From Grimontia sedimenti (GTDB lineage: Bacteria > Pseudomonadota > Gammaproteobacteria > Enterobacterales > Vibrionaceae), in the NCBI RefSeq assembly GCF_011045095.1, contig NZ_JAALDL010000015.1, positions 91,805 through 155,804 on the forward strand: DNA of 64,000 bases, given 5' to 3'. The position numbers and the translations under genes were made by a program. The notes beneath the pieces were generated by a model. The model did no database searches. It was not told the DNA's origin and saw only the letters and a program-made list of their open reading frames with translations. Shown here in pieces: positions 24,214 to 31,408 of the stretch; position 1 is the stretch's first letter; the number at the start of each line of letters is the position of its first letter.

Positions 24214-24915
24214 ATGAAAATCGGTATTATCGGTGCCATGGAGCAGGAAGTAACCCTGCTAAAAAGCAAGATCAACAACTGCCAACTGCAAGAGATTGGT
24301 GGCAGCAAGTTTTATACGGGTGACTTGAATGGCGTAGACGTGGTCCTGCTGCAATCAGGCATTGGTAAAGTGGCGGCGGCAGTGGGCACATCTATCCTGC
24401 TGGAGCGTTTCAAACCAACAGCGGTGATCAACACAGGTTCTGCGGGCGGCTTCGATACCAGCCTGAATCTGGGTGACGTTGTGATTTCTACCGATGTGGC
24501 TTATCACGATGCTGATGTGACCGCGTTTGGTTACACCATGGGTCAAATGGCAGGCCAGCCAGCGACTTTTACCTCTGACGCAAAACTAATGGATGTGGCA
24601 GAGCAGGCACTGGCAGCGATGGAGCCAGCGCCACACGCAGTTCGCGGTCTGATTTGTACCGGTGACGCGTTTGTGTGTACCGCTGAGCGTCAAAACTACA
24701 TCCGTGAACACTTCCCAACTGTGATCGCAGTAGAGATGGAGGCGGCAGCGATTGCTCAGGCGTGTCACCAGTTCAAAGTACCGTTTGTGGTAGTTCGTGC
24801 TATCTCTGACGTTGCTGATAAAGAGTCGCCAATGACGTTTGATGAATTCCTGCCGCTGGCAGCGAAAAGCTCAAGCGCCATGGTTGAGAAAATGGTCGAG
24901 TTGCTGAAAGCATAA
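24214..24915 (+). CDS. mtn: 5'-methylthioadenosine/S-adenosylhomocysteine nucleosidase
   Basis: Cleaves adenine from methylthioadenosine, S-adenosylhomocysteine and 5'-deoxyadenosine; it feeds methionine recycling and is the step before LuxS in autoinducer-2 synthesis. 233 residues, usual length. The catalytic residues of the family are in place: Glu12 in GAMEQEV, Glu in [10 protein letters not shown] (about 174) and Asp in RAISDVAD (about 197). Its stop codon overlaps the start of the next gene by one base (TAATG), so it leads an mtn-cbiB-btuF operon, an arrangement also known from V. cholerae. It also removes 5'-deoxyadenosine, a by-product of radical SAM enzymes such as YhcC nearby. Confidence 0.97.
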   Translation: MKIGIIGAMEQEVTLLKSKINNCQLQEIGGSKFYTGDLNGVDVVLLQSGIGKVAAAVGTSILLERFKPTAVINTGSAGGFDTSLNLGDVVISTDVAYHDADVTAFGYTMGQMAGQPATFTSDAKLMDVAEQALAAMEPAPHAVRGLICTGDAFVCTAERQNYIREHFPTVIAVEMEAAAIAQACHQFKVPFVVVRAISDVADKESPMTFDEFLPLAAKSSSAMVEKMVELLKA

Positions 24916-25880
24916 TGACCGAGCTCTCCACACCGTTTGAAGCACTGTTAAACCACACCACATTGCTTGCGATGTGGGGAGCCCTTATTTTGCACTGGTT
25001 TTTCCCAGTGCCAGCCTATATCAGCCCTGTCACCATATGGCGTCGCGTTGCCGAAGCCATCTCCGACAAGGTCAATCACGAAGAAGACTCCCCGGAGCAG
25101 CAACGCCTTTCCGGCGGTTTAGCACTCGCAGTGATGTGGCTGACCCTCGCCGTGCTTTTAGTCGCCTTAAAGCAAATTGTCTGGATTGGCTGGTTGTTCG
25201 ACCTTCTGCTGCTTTGGCTGGCATTAAGCTGGAAGCCCCTGACTGAGCTCGCGATGCAGGTTGAGCAAGCGCTCATTCGTGACGACAAGCCTGCAGCCAG
25301 AACCTTGCTGTCACAAACACTGAACCGCCAAACCCATTCACTCTCTCCAGTTGGTATTGCCAAAGCCAGTTGTGAAACGCTACTGGTGGGGTATGCAAGA
25401 GGCCTTGTTTGCGTGCTGTTCTGGTATGCCATTTTCGGTGGCATCGGTGCATTTCTTTACACGCTGGTAGCGCAACTTGCCCGTGTCTGGCCTCCCCGCC
25501 GACAAGAGTTCTCCCAGTTTGGATTGGCTGCCTCAGGCTTTCTTGCTTTGCTCGATTGGATACCATCCCGCTTATTTGCGCTTCTCATTGCCGCCGGACA
25601 CCGCTTTGACCCAGCACTCACGGCAATCCGTGAACATGGACAAAGCTGGTCAGTAAACGGTGCAGGCTGGCTCCTTGCCGCCTCCGGCGCCAAACTGCAG
25701 CTTTCCCTGGGTGGCCCCGCCATCTATGACAGCGAGAAATGTACTCGCCCCAGCATTGGCGGAAGCGTTGCCGCTTCTCCTATGCATCTGGCGCTGCTGA
25801 ATCAACAACTGAGGCAAAAGGCCTTGCTCTGGATCCTCATCCAAAGTTTCCTGATGTGGTTTGCCCACGGATTATTATGA
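24915..25880 (+). CDS. cbiB: CbiB/CobD family cobalamin biosynthesis membrane protein
   Basis: Family known for adenosylcobinamide-phosphate synthase, which attaches the aminopropanol (phosphate) arm to adenosylcobyric acid. 321 residues with about five hydrophobic segments (for example 17-33, 70-85, 92-105, 160-185 and 300-318), so an inner-membrane protein. The C-terminal region GAGWLLAASGAKLQLSLGGPAIYDSE, seen here in two pieces around residue 250-270, is typical. It overlaps mtn by one base and btuF by four, so it is firmly in that operon. No corrin-ring genes are in view, and vibrios usually salvage corrinoids, so it may act in salvage. The homologue keeps this place in V. cholerae. Confidence 0.85.
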   Translation: MTELSTPFEALLNHTTLLAMWGALILHWFFPVPAYISPVTIWRRVAEAISDKVNHEEDSPEQQRLSGGLALAVMWLTLAVLLVALKQIVWIGWLFDLLLLWLALSWKPLTELAMQVEQALIRDDKPAARTLLSQTLNRQTHSLSPVGIAKASCETLLVGYARGLVCVLFWYAIFGGIGAFLYTLVAQLARVWPPRRQEFSQFGLAASGFLALLDWIPSRLFALLIAAGHRFDPALTAIREHGQSWSVNGAGWLLAASGAKLQLSLGGPAIYDSEKCTRPSIGGSVAASPMHLALLNQQLRQKALLWILIQSFLMWFAHGLL

Positions 25881-26701
25881 TGTTCCGTTTTTTACTGGTT
25901 TTACTTTTTCTTCCATCCTTCTCCTTTGCCGAACCGCTTCGCGTTATCAGCCTTTCTCCACATACCACAGAGCTCGCGTTTGAATCAGGGCTGGGAGATA
26001 ACCTGATTGCTGTCAGTGCTCACAGCGATTACCCACCAGCAGCATTGGAACTTGAGCAGGTAGCCAACTACCGCGGGATCAATATTGAACGTGTCGTCAC
26101 GCTTAAACCGGATTTGGTGCTGGCGTGGAAAGGCGGAAATCCAGATAAAGAACTCGCCAAGCTCGAAAGGCTTGGCATTGAAGTGTTCTACTCGAATCCG
26201 CATTCGCTTTACGACGCTGCCGATAACATTGAAAAGCTGGGCGAATGGTCAGAAAACCCGGCGTTAGCCAAAGCTCGCGCTGATGCCGTTCGTGAGGAGC
26301 TGGCAAGCATTGAAGCAGCGCAAGCAGGAAAGTCCAAGGTATCCTATTTTTACCAACTCAGTGAGTCTCCACTGCTCACGAACAACGGCGATCATTGGCC
26401 ACAGCCTCTGTTTTCTCTCTGTGGCGGCGAAAACATCTTCGCAGAAAGCGCCGCGCCTTATCCTCAGGTCAGCATGGAGCAGATTGTAGTGAGAAAACCA
26501 CTAGCAATTTTCTACCCTGCGGATCGTGAGAAACCTATGACTGGTTGGCAAAAATGGCAGGACTTTATCCCCGCAGTAAAAAACAGCGCTATCTTTGCAA
26601 TAACCGGAGACTGGCTGAATCGTCCAACACCAAGAGCACTAAAAGCGGTAAGACAGATATGCCTCGCGATGGATAAGGTAAGAGGCGATCTCGATCACTA
26701 A
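25877..26701 (+). CDS. btuF: Periplasmic vitamin B12-binding protein
   Basis: Binds cobalamin in the periplasm and delivers it to the BtuCD importer. 274 residues. The first 18 (MMFRFLLVLLFLPSFSFA) are a signal peptide. The mature protein starts EPLRVISLSPHTTELAF, the BtuF/FepB-type opening, with NIERVVTLKPDLVLAWKGG in the first lobe, a rigid linking helix, and SLCGGENIFAE in the second lobe. There are two ATG codons in a row (25877 and 25880); the first overlaps the cbiB stop as ATGA, so coupling is likely with either. The longer open frame from 25739 runs inside cbiB and lacks a signal peptide at its start, so it is rejected. No terminator is evident after it. Confidence 0.93.
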   Translation: MMFRFLLVLLFLPSFSFAEPLRVISLSPHTTELAFESGLGDNLIAVSAHSDYPPAALELEQVANYRGINIERVVTLKPDLVLAWKGGNPDKELAKLERLGIEVFYSNPHSLYDAADNIEKLGEWSENPALAKARADAVREELASIEAAQAGKSKVSYFYQLSESPLLTNNGDHWPQPLFSLCGGENIFAESAAPYPQVSMEQIVVRKPLAIFYPADREKPMTGWQKWQDFIPAVKNSAIFAITGDWLNRPTPRALKAVRQICLAMDKVRGDLDH

Positions 26702-26775
26702 TTCAAATAGTGGCTTGCAGAAGCTCTGTCTGTTGGATTGCCCGCCACCAAGTTTCACGTAAAATCGCGCGCGTT

Positions 26776-26808
26776 TATACCCAAACAACTCCAGGCTGTT
26801 TAGGTATA
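26776..26808. repeat. Small palindromic intergenic repeat
   Basis: TATACCCAAACA and TGTTTAGGTATA form a 12-bp inverted repeat with one mismatch around a 9-base centre. Similar TATACCCAAACA-type palindromes are common between genes in vibrios (from memory), so this may be a dispersed REP-like unit. Only one copy is in the window. Confidence 0.45.
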
Positions 26809-26916
26809 ACCAATTCGTGTTACTGGATCTCCGTGTCACAATAAAAATAAGACGCAGAGAAACACCAGCGATAGAAGTCGAATTGGATGTTTGGTTAAGG
26901 GATGAAATAGCGCTTT

Positions 26917-27528
26917 ATGCTTCTGTATATTTTGGACATGTTTGGTACGGCAGTCTTCGCCATATCAGGCGTTTTACTTGCCAGTAAGTTAAGAATGGAT
27001 CCCTTTGGGATGATCGTTCTTGCCATGGTCACCGCAATCGGTGGTGGTACCATTCGCGATATGGCATTAGGCGCAACACCGGTCTTTTGGGTGAACCAGC
27101 CGGAATACCTTTGGATGATCCTTGTCACCTGTATTCTTTCTATGTTGCTGATCCGTCAACCGCGTCGCCTGCCGTGGTACTTTTTGCCCGTGGCAGATGC
27201 CATCGGCCTGGCCGTTTTTGTTGCTATCGGCGTCGACAAAGCGCTGAGCTATGGTGCTTCACCCATGGTGGCAGTGATCATGGGTGTGATTACCGGCTGT
27301 GGTGGCGGTATCATCCGCGACGTACTCGCTCGGGAAATCCCGATGCTTTTCAGAACCGAAGTCTACGCAACTGCCTGTATTGCCGGTGGAATTATCCATA
27401 CAGTGGCTTTGGCAGCCAACGTGGATGTCGAAATAGCTTCCATTGCCGGCATGATCACTACCTTGTTGATCAGGCTCGCCGCGATACGCTGGCACCTTTC
27501 TTTACCTGTATTCGGTTCAGGAAAGTAA
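26917..27528 (+). CDS. TRIC/UPF0126 family membrane protein (YadS/YicG-like)
   Basis: 203 residues made of two copies of a three-helix unit, the hallmark of this family: the motif GGGTIRDMALG (about residue 43) in the first half recurs as GGGIIRDVLARE (about 130) in the second half. Seven membrane helices are likely. Structures of bacterial relatives resemble the trimeric intracellular cation channels, and some members have been linked to glycine uptake; which applies here is not known. The ribosome site is weak. It stands alone between btuF and a terminator and has the same place next to btuF in V. cholerae. Confidence 0.85.
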   Translation: MLLYILDMFGTAVFAISGVLLASKLRMDPFGMIVLAMVTAIGGGTIRDMALGATPVFWVNQPEYLWMILVTCILSMLLIRQPRRLPWYFLPVADAIGLAVFVAIGVDKALSYGASPMVAVIMGVITGCGGGIIRDVLAREIPMLFRTEVYATACIAGGIIHTVALAANVDVEIASIAGMITTLLIRLAAIRWHLSLPVFGSGK

Positions 27529-27548
27529 CTGCTGTTTCAAGCATTTAG

Positions 27549-27573
27549 AACACGCCTTTTGGGCGCGTTTTTT
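27549..27573 (+). terminator. Terminator after the TRIC-family gene
   Basis: AACACGCC, loop TTTTG, GGCGCGTT, then T-run; one A-C mismatch in an 8-bp stem. Confidence 0.75.
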
Positions 27574-27663
27574 GTTTCTAATCCAGTAACACCCTTCTCT
27601 CATTCTGTTTCATCGTTTCCGCGCAACAGATCCCGATCTGGCGATCATCTCATCCATCCAAAG

Positions 27664-27695
27664 CCATTAAATAAACTTTTTACTTTATTTAATGG
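27664..27695. promoter_or_regulatory. Perfect AT-rich inverted repeat upstream of the VOC gene, likely operator
   Basis: CCATTAAATAAA and TTTATTTAATGG are perfect 12-bp arms around an 8-base centre, ending 54 bases before the start codon of the VOC gene. A shorter dyad (TATGT-AA-ACATA, 27709-27720) follows. No T-run on either side makes a terminator. It looks like a binding site for a dimeric repressor (TetR or MarR type are common next to such small oxidoreductase operons), but no regulator gene is adjacent. Confidence 0.55.
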
Positions 27696-27749
27696 TAATC
27701 CGATCTATTATGTAAACATATAGCTTTACTTAATAACAAGGAGCATCCC

Positions 27750-28166
27750 ATGAGCAGCTATGTCGAACACGCCAATATCACTGTGACCAATCTCGATAAC
27801 GCTATCCAGTTTTTGCAGACCGCCATGCCGGAGTTCTCAATCCGTGGCTCAGGCCAGAATGATGATTACGGCTGGTGTCATCTGGGTACTGACACCTCTT
27901 ACATCGCCCTTCAGGAAGTGGTCATCGACAAGGCTGTCGAACGAGTCCCTTACCGTCAACTTGGCGTTAATCACATTGGCTTTGTGGTGGAAGATGCGGA
28001 AGGTACGGCGGAACGTCTGCGTGAAGCGGGCTATCAAGAGGCCTCTTTTGACAAGAGCCATCCAGCCCGCAAGCGTGCGTATTTTTTCGATAGCGATGGT
28101 ATGGAGTGGGAATTCATCGAATACCTGACCGATTCCATCGAAAGCCGGAACGATTACCTGCTTTAA
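27750..28166 (+). CDS. VOC (glyoxalase/bleomycin-resistance/dioxygenase) family protein
   Basis: 138-residue single-domain member of the vicinal oxygen chelate superfamily: two beta-alpha-beta-beta-beta units, the first from HANITVTNLDNAIQFLQ and the second from NHIGFVVEDAEGTAERLREAGY. Metal ligands expected of the fold are visible as His8 near the start, His72 in VNHIGF and a Glu in GMEWEFIEY near the end. That is compatible with a metal-dependent isomerase, lyase or dioxygenase, but the reaction cannot be assigned. A strong AAGGAG ribosome site precedes the ATG. It starts a short cluster with the questin-oxidase-like gene 28 bases downstream. Confidence 0.82.
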   Translation: MSSYVEHANITVTNLDNAIQFLQTAMPEFSIRGSGQNDDYGWCHLGTDTSYIALQEVVIDKAVERVPYRQLGVNHIGFVVEDAEGTAERLREAGYQEASFDKSHPARKRAYFFDSDGMEWEFIEYLTDSIESRNDYLL

Positions 28167-28194
28167 GAGCGAATAAAAATAGAGAGAAGCAGTC

Positions 28195-29175
28195 ATGTTT
28201 AAACCAATAACGTCAGAAGCAATATCACTCATCAGGCAGGGACATCGATATTCTCCAGTCTTTGGGCCAAGGCTTTCCAACCACTTGCCCATGGCGCTGA
28301 TTGCCATGTCCCGGCTAGGTGCCTCATCAAAGGACTTACATGACGAGTTCCAACAGGCAACACCTCATCTAGAAGCGGAAAAAAATCCTGTTACCCCTCA
28401 AGCATTAAAGCTTGGGGAGAAAACACACAATGCGGATTTCGTGCTCTATTACAGCAAGGATCTGGAAACTAAAGGCATTGAAGCAACATTAAAGGAGGCT
28501 TTGCCAACCTTACTACCCGGTATAGCTGCAGGTTCTTTCCATGCCTTAATTCGCCTCGCCTATGCGGTGGAAGGTGAAGATTTCACTGAAATCAGTCACG
28601 CGCTCGCCTACTGGTCGTCCGGATTTACGCCGCTAGGGAAGCTGCAATATGCCACGGATAAAGACACCGTTTCCCATCTCAATGAAGCACTTGGGGTAAT
28701 GCGGGATCACACCTATCGAGAAGGGATCATCATCGATCATGTCGAAGAATTACGGGAACTTGCTAAGTACCATGCTGTTTCCACACAGCCAGCTTCATTG
28801 ACCAAAGAGTCCGTTGCCATTGTGGTGCTCTCGCAATATGCCGCGAGCAATGATTTCACCTTGCTACATGGCGTAACCGGCTTTCAGGCTCTGCTATCAC
28901 TCGCGCCGTTTATCGACAATTTTGATTTCGCTCTCGACTGTTTCTGGCAGGCCTATGTCGGTGCAGCATGCACTGCGGAATACCGTGAGCCTGCCACTCT
29001 CGAATGCAGAAATATCCAACCAGATTGGGAGATTTGGTTTAACCAGGCGCTGGCAACACAAGACGATCACACCATCAAACTTATCTACAGCTGCGCCCGG
29101 ATCTATAACGAATTACAACTGGACGAAGCGCTATTCGCAATCAACGTCAGGCTAGGGTCTGTTGACCTTTGGTGA
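28195..29175 (+). CDS. Questin oxidase-like (AflY/DUF4243 family) protein, 3' end replaced by a repeat element
   Basis: 326 residues. Motifs NHLPMALIAMSRLGAS, LLPGIAAGSFHALIRLAYAVE and HALAYWSSGF are those of the questin oxidase-like family, whose founder opens an anthraquinone ring in fungi (Baeyer-Villiger type) and whose bacterial members have no settled role. It is cytoplasmic, with no signal peptide or membrane helix. Ribosome site AGAGAAG. The last seven codons (GSVDLW and stop) lie inside the left terminal repeat of the element at 29154-29419, so the native C-terminus was probably lost or altered by insertion. The pairing with a VOC protein and a flavodoxin-like protein suggests small-molecule redox or detoxification chemistry; that is inference. 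Confidence 0.65.
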   Translation: MFKPITSEAISLIRQGHRYSPVFGPRLSNHLPMALIAMSRLGASSKDLHDEFQQATPHLEAEKNPVTPQALKLGEKTHNADFVLYYSKDLETKGIEATLKEALPTLLPGIAAGSFHALIRLAYAVEGEDFTEISHALAYWSSGFTPLGKLQYATDKDTVSHLNEALGVMRDHTYREGIIIDHVEELRELAKYHAVSTQPASLTKESVAIVVLSQYAASNDFTLLHGVTGFQALLSLAPFIDNFDFALDCFWQAYVGAACTAEYREPATLECRNIQPDWEIWFNQALATQDDHTIKLIYSCARIYNELQLDEALFAINVRLGSVDLW

Positions 29176-29419
29176 TGATTTTTGCAGCTGTTTGTGGGGG
29201 CTTTATGCAAGGCGGAGGCTTCGATGTGTAGCTTGTCTACATGAGAATCCGATAACGCAGGAGAAAGTCCCCACAAACGCTGCCCAGAGGGTTCTGCCAT
29301 AAGCGTTTTATGCTTTGTTGAGGTGTATTTGCTTAGAGTGACTAGGCGGCACACACCTCGCCGCGCCTAAAACGCTTATGGACAGAACAAAATTTAACCA
29401 CCAAAGGTCAACAGACCCT
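29154..29419. mobile_element. 266-bp MITE-like element with 21-bp terminal inverted repeats and two internal hairpins
   Basis: Perfect 21-bp terminal inverted repeats (left 29154-29174 starting AGGGTCTGTTGACCTTTGG; right 29399-29419) enclose a non-coding core. Inside are two further long imperfect inverted repeats in series: arms 29184-29204 and 29264-29283 (GCAGC...GTTTGTGGGG), and arms 29291-29310 and 29368-29388 (core CCATAAGCGTTTTA), each with one or two unpaired bases. There is no transposase frame. Size, terminal repeats and lack of coding capacity fit a miniature inverted-repeat transposable element. A target-site duplication is not evident. It separates the questin-oxidase-like gene from the flavodoxin-like gene and ends 12 bases before the latter's ATG. 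Confidence 0.75.
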
Positions 29420-29431
29420 GTGGGTATCTTT

Positions 29432-29983
29432 ATGAAAAAAATCGCCATTGTTTATTTCTCACAAACCGGTAGTACGGATGCACTGGCTAAAGCCGTGGCA
29501 TGCGGCGCAGAAACGCAAGGGGCACAGGTGTTTGCTTACCGCATATTAGGTTCGGACATCGTTGAAGGACGCTTCAAAAACGACGCGTTATTCGAAGAGC
29601 TCAGTGAAATGGATGCCATCATCTTCGGCTCACCAACATACATGGGCGGTCCGACAGCACAATTCAAAGCTTTTGCTGATGCGAGCAGTGAAAGTTGGTC
29701 CAAGCAGCGATGGAAGAATAAGCTCGCTGCTGGGTTTACCATTGGCGGCAGCCCTTGTGGCGAAGTACAAAGCACGGTGGAATATTTCAATGTACTGGCT
29801 ACTCAGCACAGTATGCTTTGGGTGGGCATTGATGCGCCAGAAGGCGCACTCAGCAAAGACTTTAACCGTCTGAATGCGTCGATTGGCGCAGTTGCACTGG
29901 CTGATACAGAGAGTGGTCTTCATCCGGTGGATGCAAAAACAGCGGTGCGATTAGGTGAGCGGGTGGCGGAGCTGATTCGATAG
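29432..29983 (+). CDS. Flavodoxin-like / WrbA-type FMN protein
   Basis: 183-residue FMN-binding flavodoxin fold. The phosphate-binding loop is YFSQTGSTDALAKAV (about residues 8-22), followed by FGSPTYMGGPTAQFKAFAD (about 68-86) and FTIGGSPCGEVQSTVEYF (about 109), the three FMN-contact regions of the NAD(P)H:quinone oxidoreductase/flavodoxin family. Likely a cytoplasmic reductase of quinones or similar acceptors. The start at 29432 is chosen because the protein family begins with this MKKIAIVYFSQ; the longer frame from 29378 would begin inside the inverted-repeat element. There is no good ribosome site upstream, probably because the element's right end lies 12 bases away, so expression may be reduced. 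Confidence 0.82.
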   Translation: MKKIAIVYFSQTGSTDALAKAVACGAETQGAQVFAYRILGSDIVEGRFKNDALFEELSEMDAIIFGSPTYMGGPTAQFKAFADASSESWSKQRWKNKLAAGFTIGGSPCGEVQSTVEYFNVLATQHSMLWVGIDAPEGALSKDFNRLNASIGAVALADTESGLHPVDAKTAVRLGERVAELIR

Positions 29984-30001
29984 TAGCTAACTAAATTTAG
30001 A

Positions 30002-30027
30002 AAAAAGGCGCCGTTCGGCGCCTTTTT
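30002..30027. terminator. Bidirectional terminator between the flavodoxin-like gene and tyrS
   Basis: AAAAAGGCGCC, loop GTTC, GGCGCCTTTTT: perfect stem with T-runs on both strands, serving two converging genes. Confidence 0.92.
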
Positions 30028-30032
30028 CGTGA

Positions 30033-31219
30033 TTATGCTAGCGTGATACGGGCAAATTTGCGTTTACCGACCTGGTAAACGGCAGTACCGGCTGCTGGTA
30101 CCAGCTTGGTATCGTCCAACTTCTCGCCATCGATTTTCACCGCACCCTGGCGGATCATACGCATTGCGTCCGAGGTTGAACCTACCAGTGCTGCATCTTT
30201 CAGCAGATTAGCGATAGCGACACCTTGCTCGAAAGAAAACTCTGGCATTTCGTCAGGCATTGCACCCTTCTGAAAACGGTTGATGAACTCTGCTTCTGCC
30301 GCTTCTGCATCCGCTTCAGAATGGAAACGAGCAATAATTTCTTTCGCCAGCAGGATCTTCACGTCACGTGGGTTGCGGCCATTAGCAATTTCTTCTTTAA
30401 GGCCCGCAATCTCTTCCAATGGACGGAACGACAACAGTTCGTAGTAGTTCCACATCAGATCGTCAGAGATAGACATGATTTTACCGAACATTTCAGTCGG
30501 TACATCGCTGATGCCGATGTAGTTGTTTGCCGACTTCGACATTTTCTTCACGCCATCCAGACCCACCAACAAAGGCATGGTGATCACGACTTGCTGTGAT
30601 TGGCCGTTTTGCTTTTGCAGCTCACGACCCATCAGCAGGTTGAACTTCTGGTCAGTACCACCCAGTTCAACATCAGCTTCCAGCGCCACTGAGTCATAAC
30701 CTTGCAGGAGCGGATAAATGAACTCGTGGATCGCGATTGGCTGGTTGTTGCTGTAACGCTTTTTGAAATCGTCACGCTCAAGCATACGTGCAACGGTAGA
30801 GCTTGCTGCCAGACGGATCATGCCATCCGTACCCAGCTCACTCAGCCAGCTTGAGTTGAACTCAATGCGGGTTTTCTCTGGATCCAGAATTTTGAAGATC
30901 TGCTCTTGTAAGTCTCAGCATTGCTCAGAACTTGCTCACGCGTCAGCGGTGGACGCGTTGCGTTCTTACCGCTTGGGTCACCTACCATCGCGGTATAATC
31001 ACCGATCAGGAAGATAACTTCATGGCCCAGCTCCTGGAAGGCACGCAATTTATTCATGATCACAGTGTGACCAAGGTGAATATCCGGTGCAGTTGGATCC
31101 GCGCCCAACTTGATACGAAGAGGACGGTTCTCTTTCAGTTTTGCAATGAGTCCCTCTTCAGGAATCAACTCCTCAACACCACGCTTAATTTCAGCTAGCG
31201 CGGCTTCAATGCTCGCCAT
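30033..31219 (-). pseudogene. tyrS: Tyrosyl-tRNA synthetase, broken by a one-base frameshift as sequenced
   Basis: Class I enzyme that charges tRNA-Tyr. The N-terminal part (31219 to about 30905) carries the HIGH-type motif DIHLGH and [14 protein letters not shown]. The rest, in another frame, carries [15 protein letters not shown], the KMSKS motif in [10 protein letters not shown] and a C-terminal S4 RNA-binding domain ([11 protein letters not shown]). The frame breaks after NAETYK: adding one base at 30904/30905 (AAG-AGC to AAG-GAG-C) restores [12 protein letters not shown] and an unbroken protein of about 395 residues. This is the TyrS2-like subfamily. Either a real lesion, tolerable if a second tyrS exists as I recall for some vibrios, or a sequencing error. 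Ribosome site GGGAGCG; bidirectional terminator after the stop. Confidence 0.9.
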
Positions 31220-31408
31220 ATTTTATCGCTCCCACAGAATCGGCATTTTTTCGTAAGCCGACATACTACTTGAATAGCGATGGTTTTTGAAACCAGTTAG
31301 ACTTGTTAGTAGAGAAAAGGAATGCTTAAGCCGATCGGTTTTTTCGAGAAAGTTGGCACAAACAAGCAGCTCCCTGTTTAATTCACTTTCCTTAACGACT
31401 GTTTTTTA

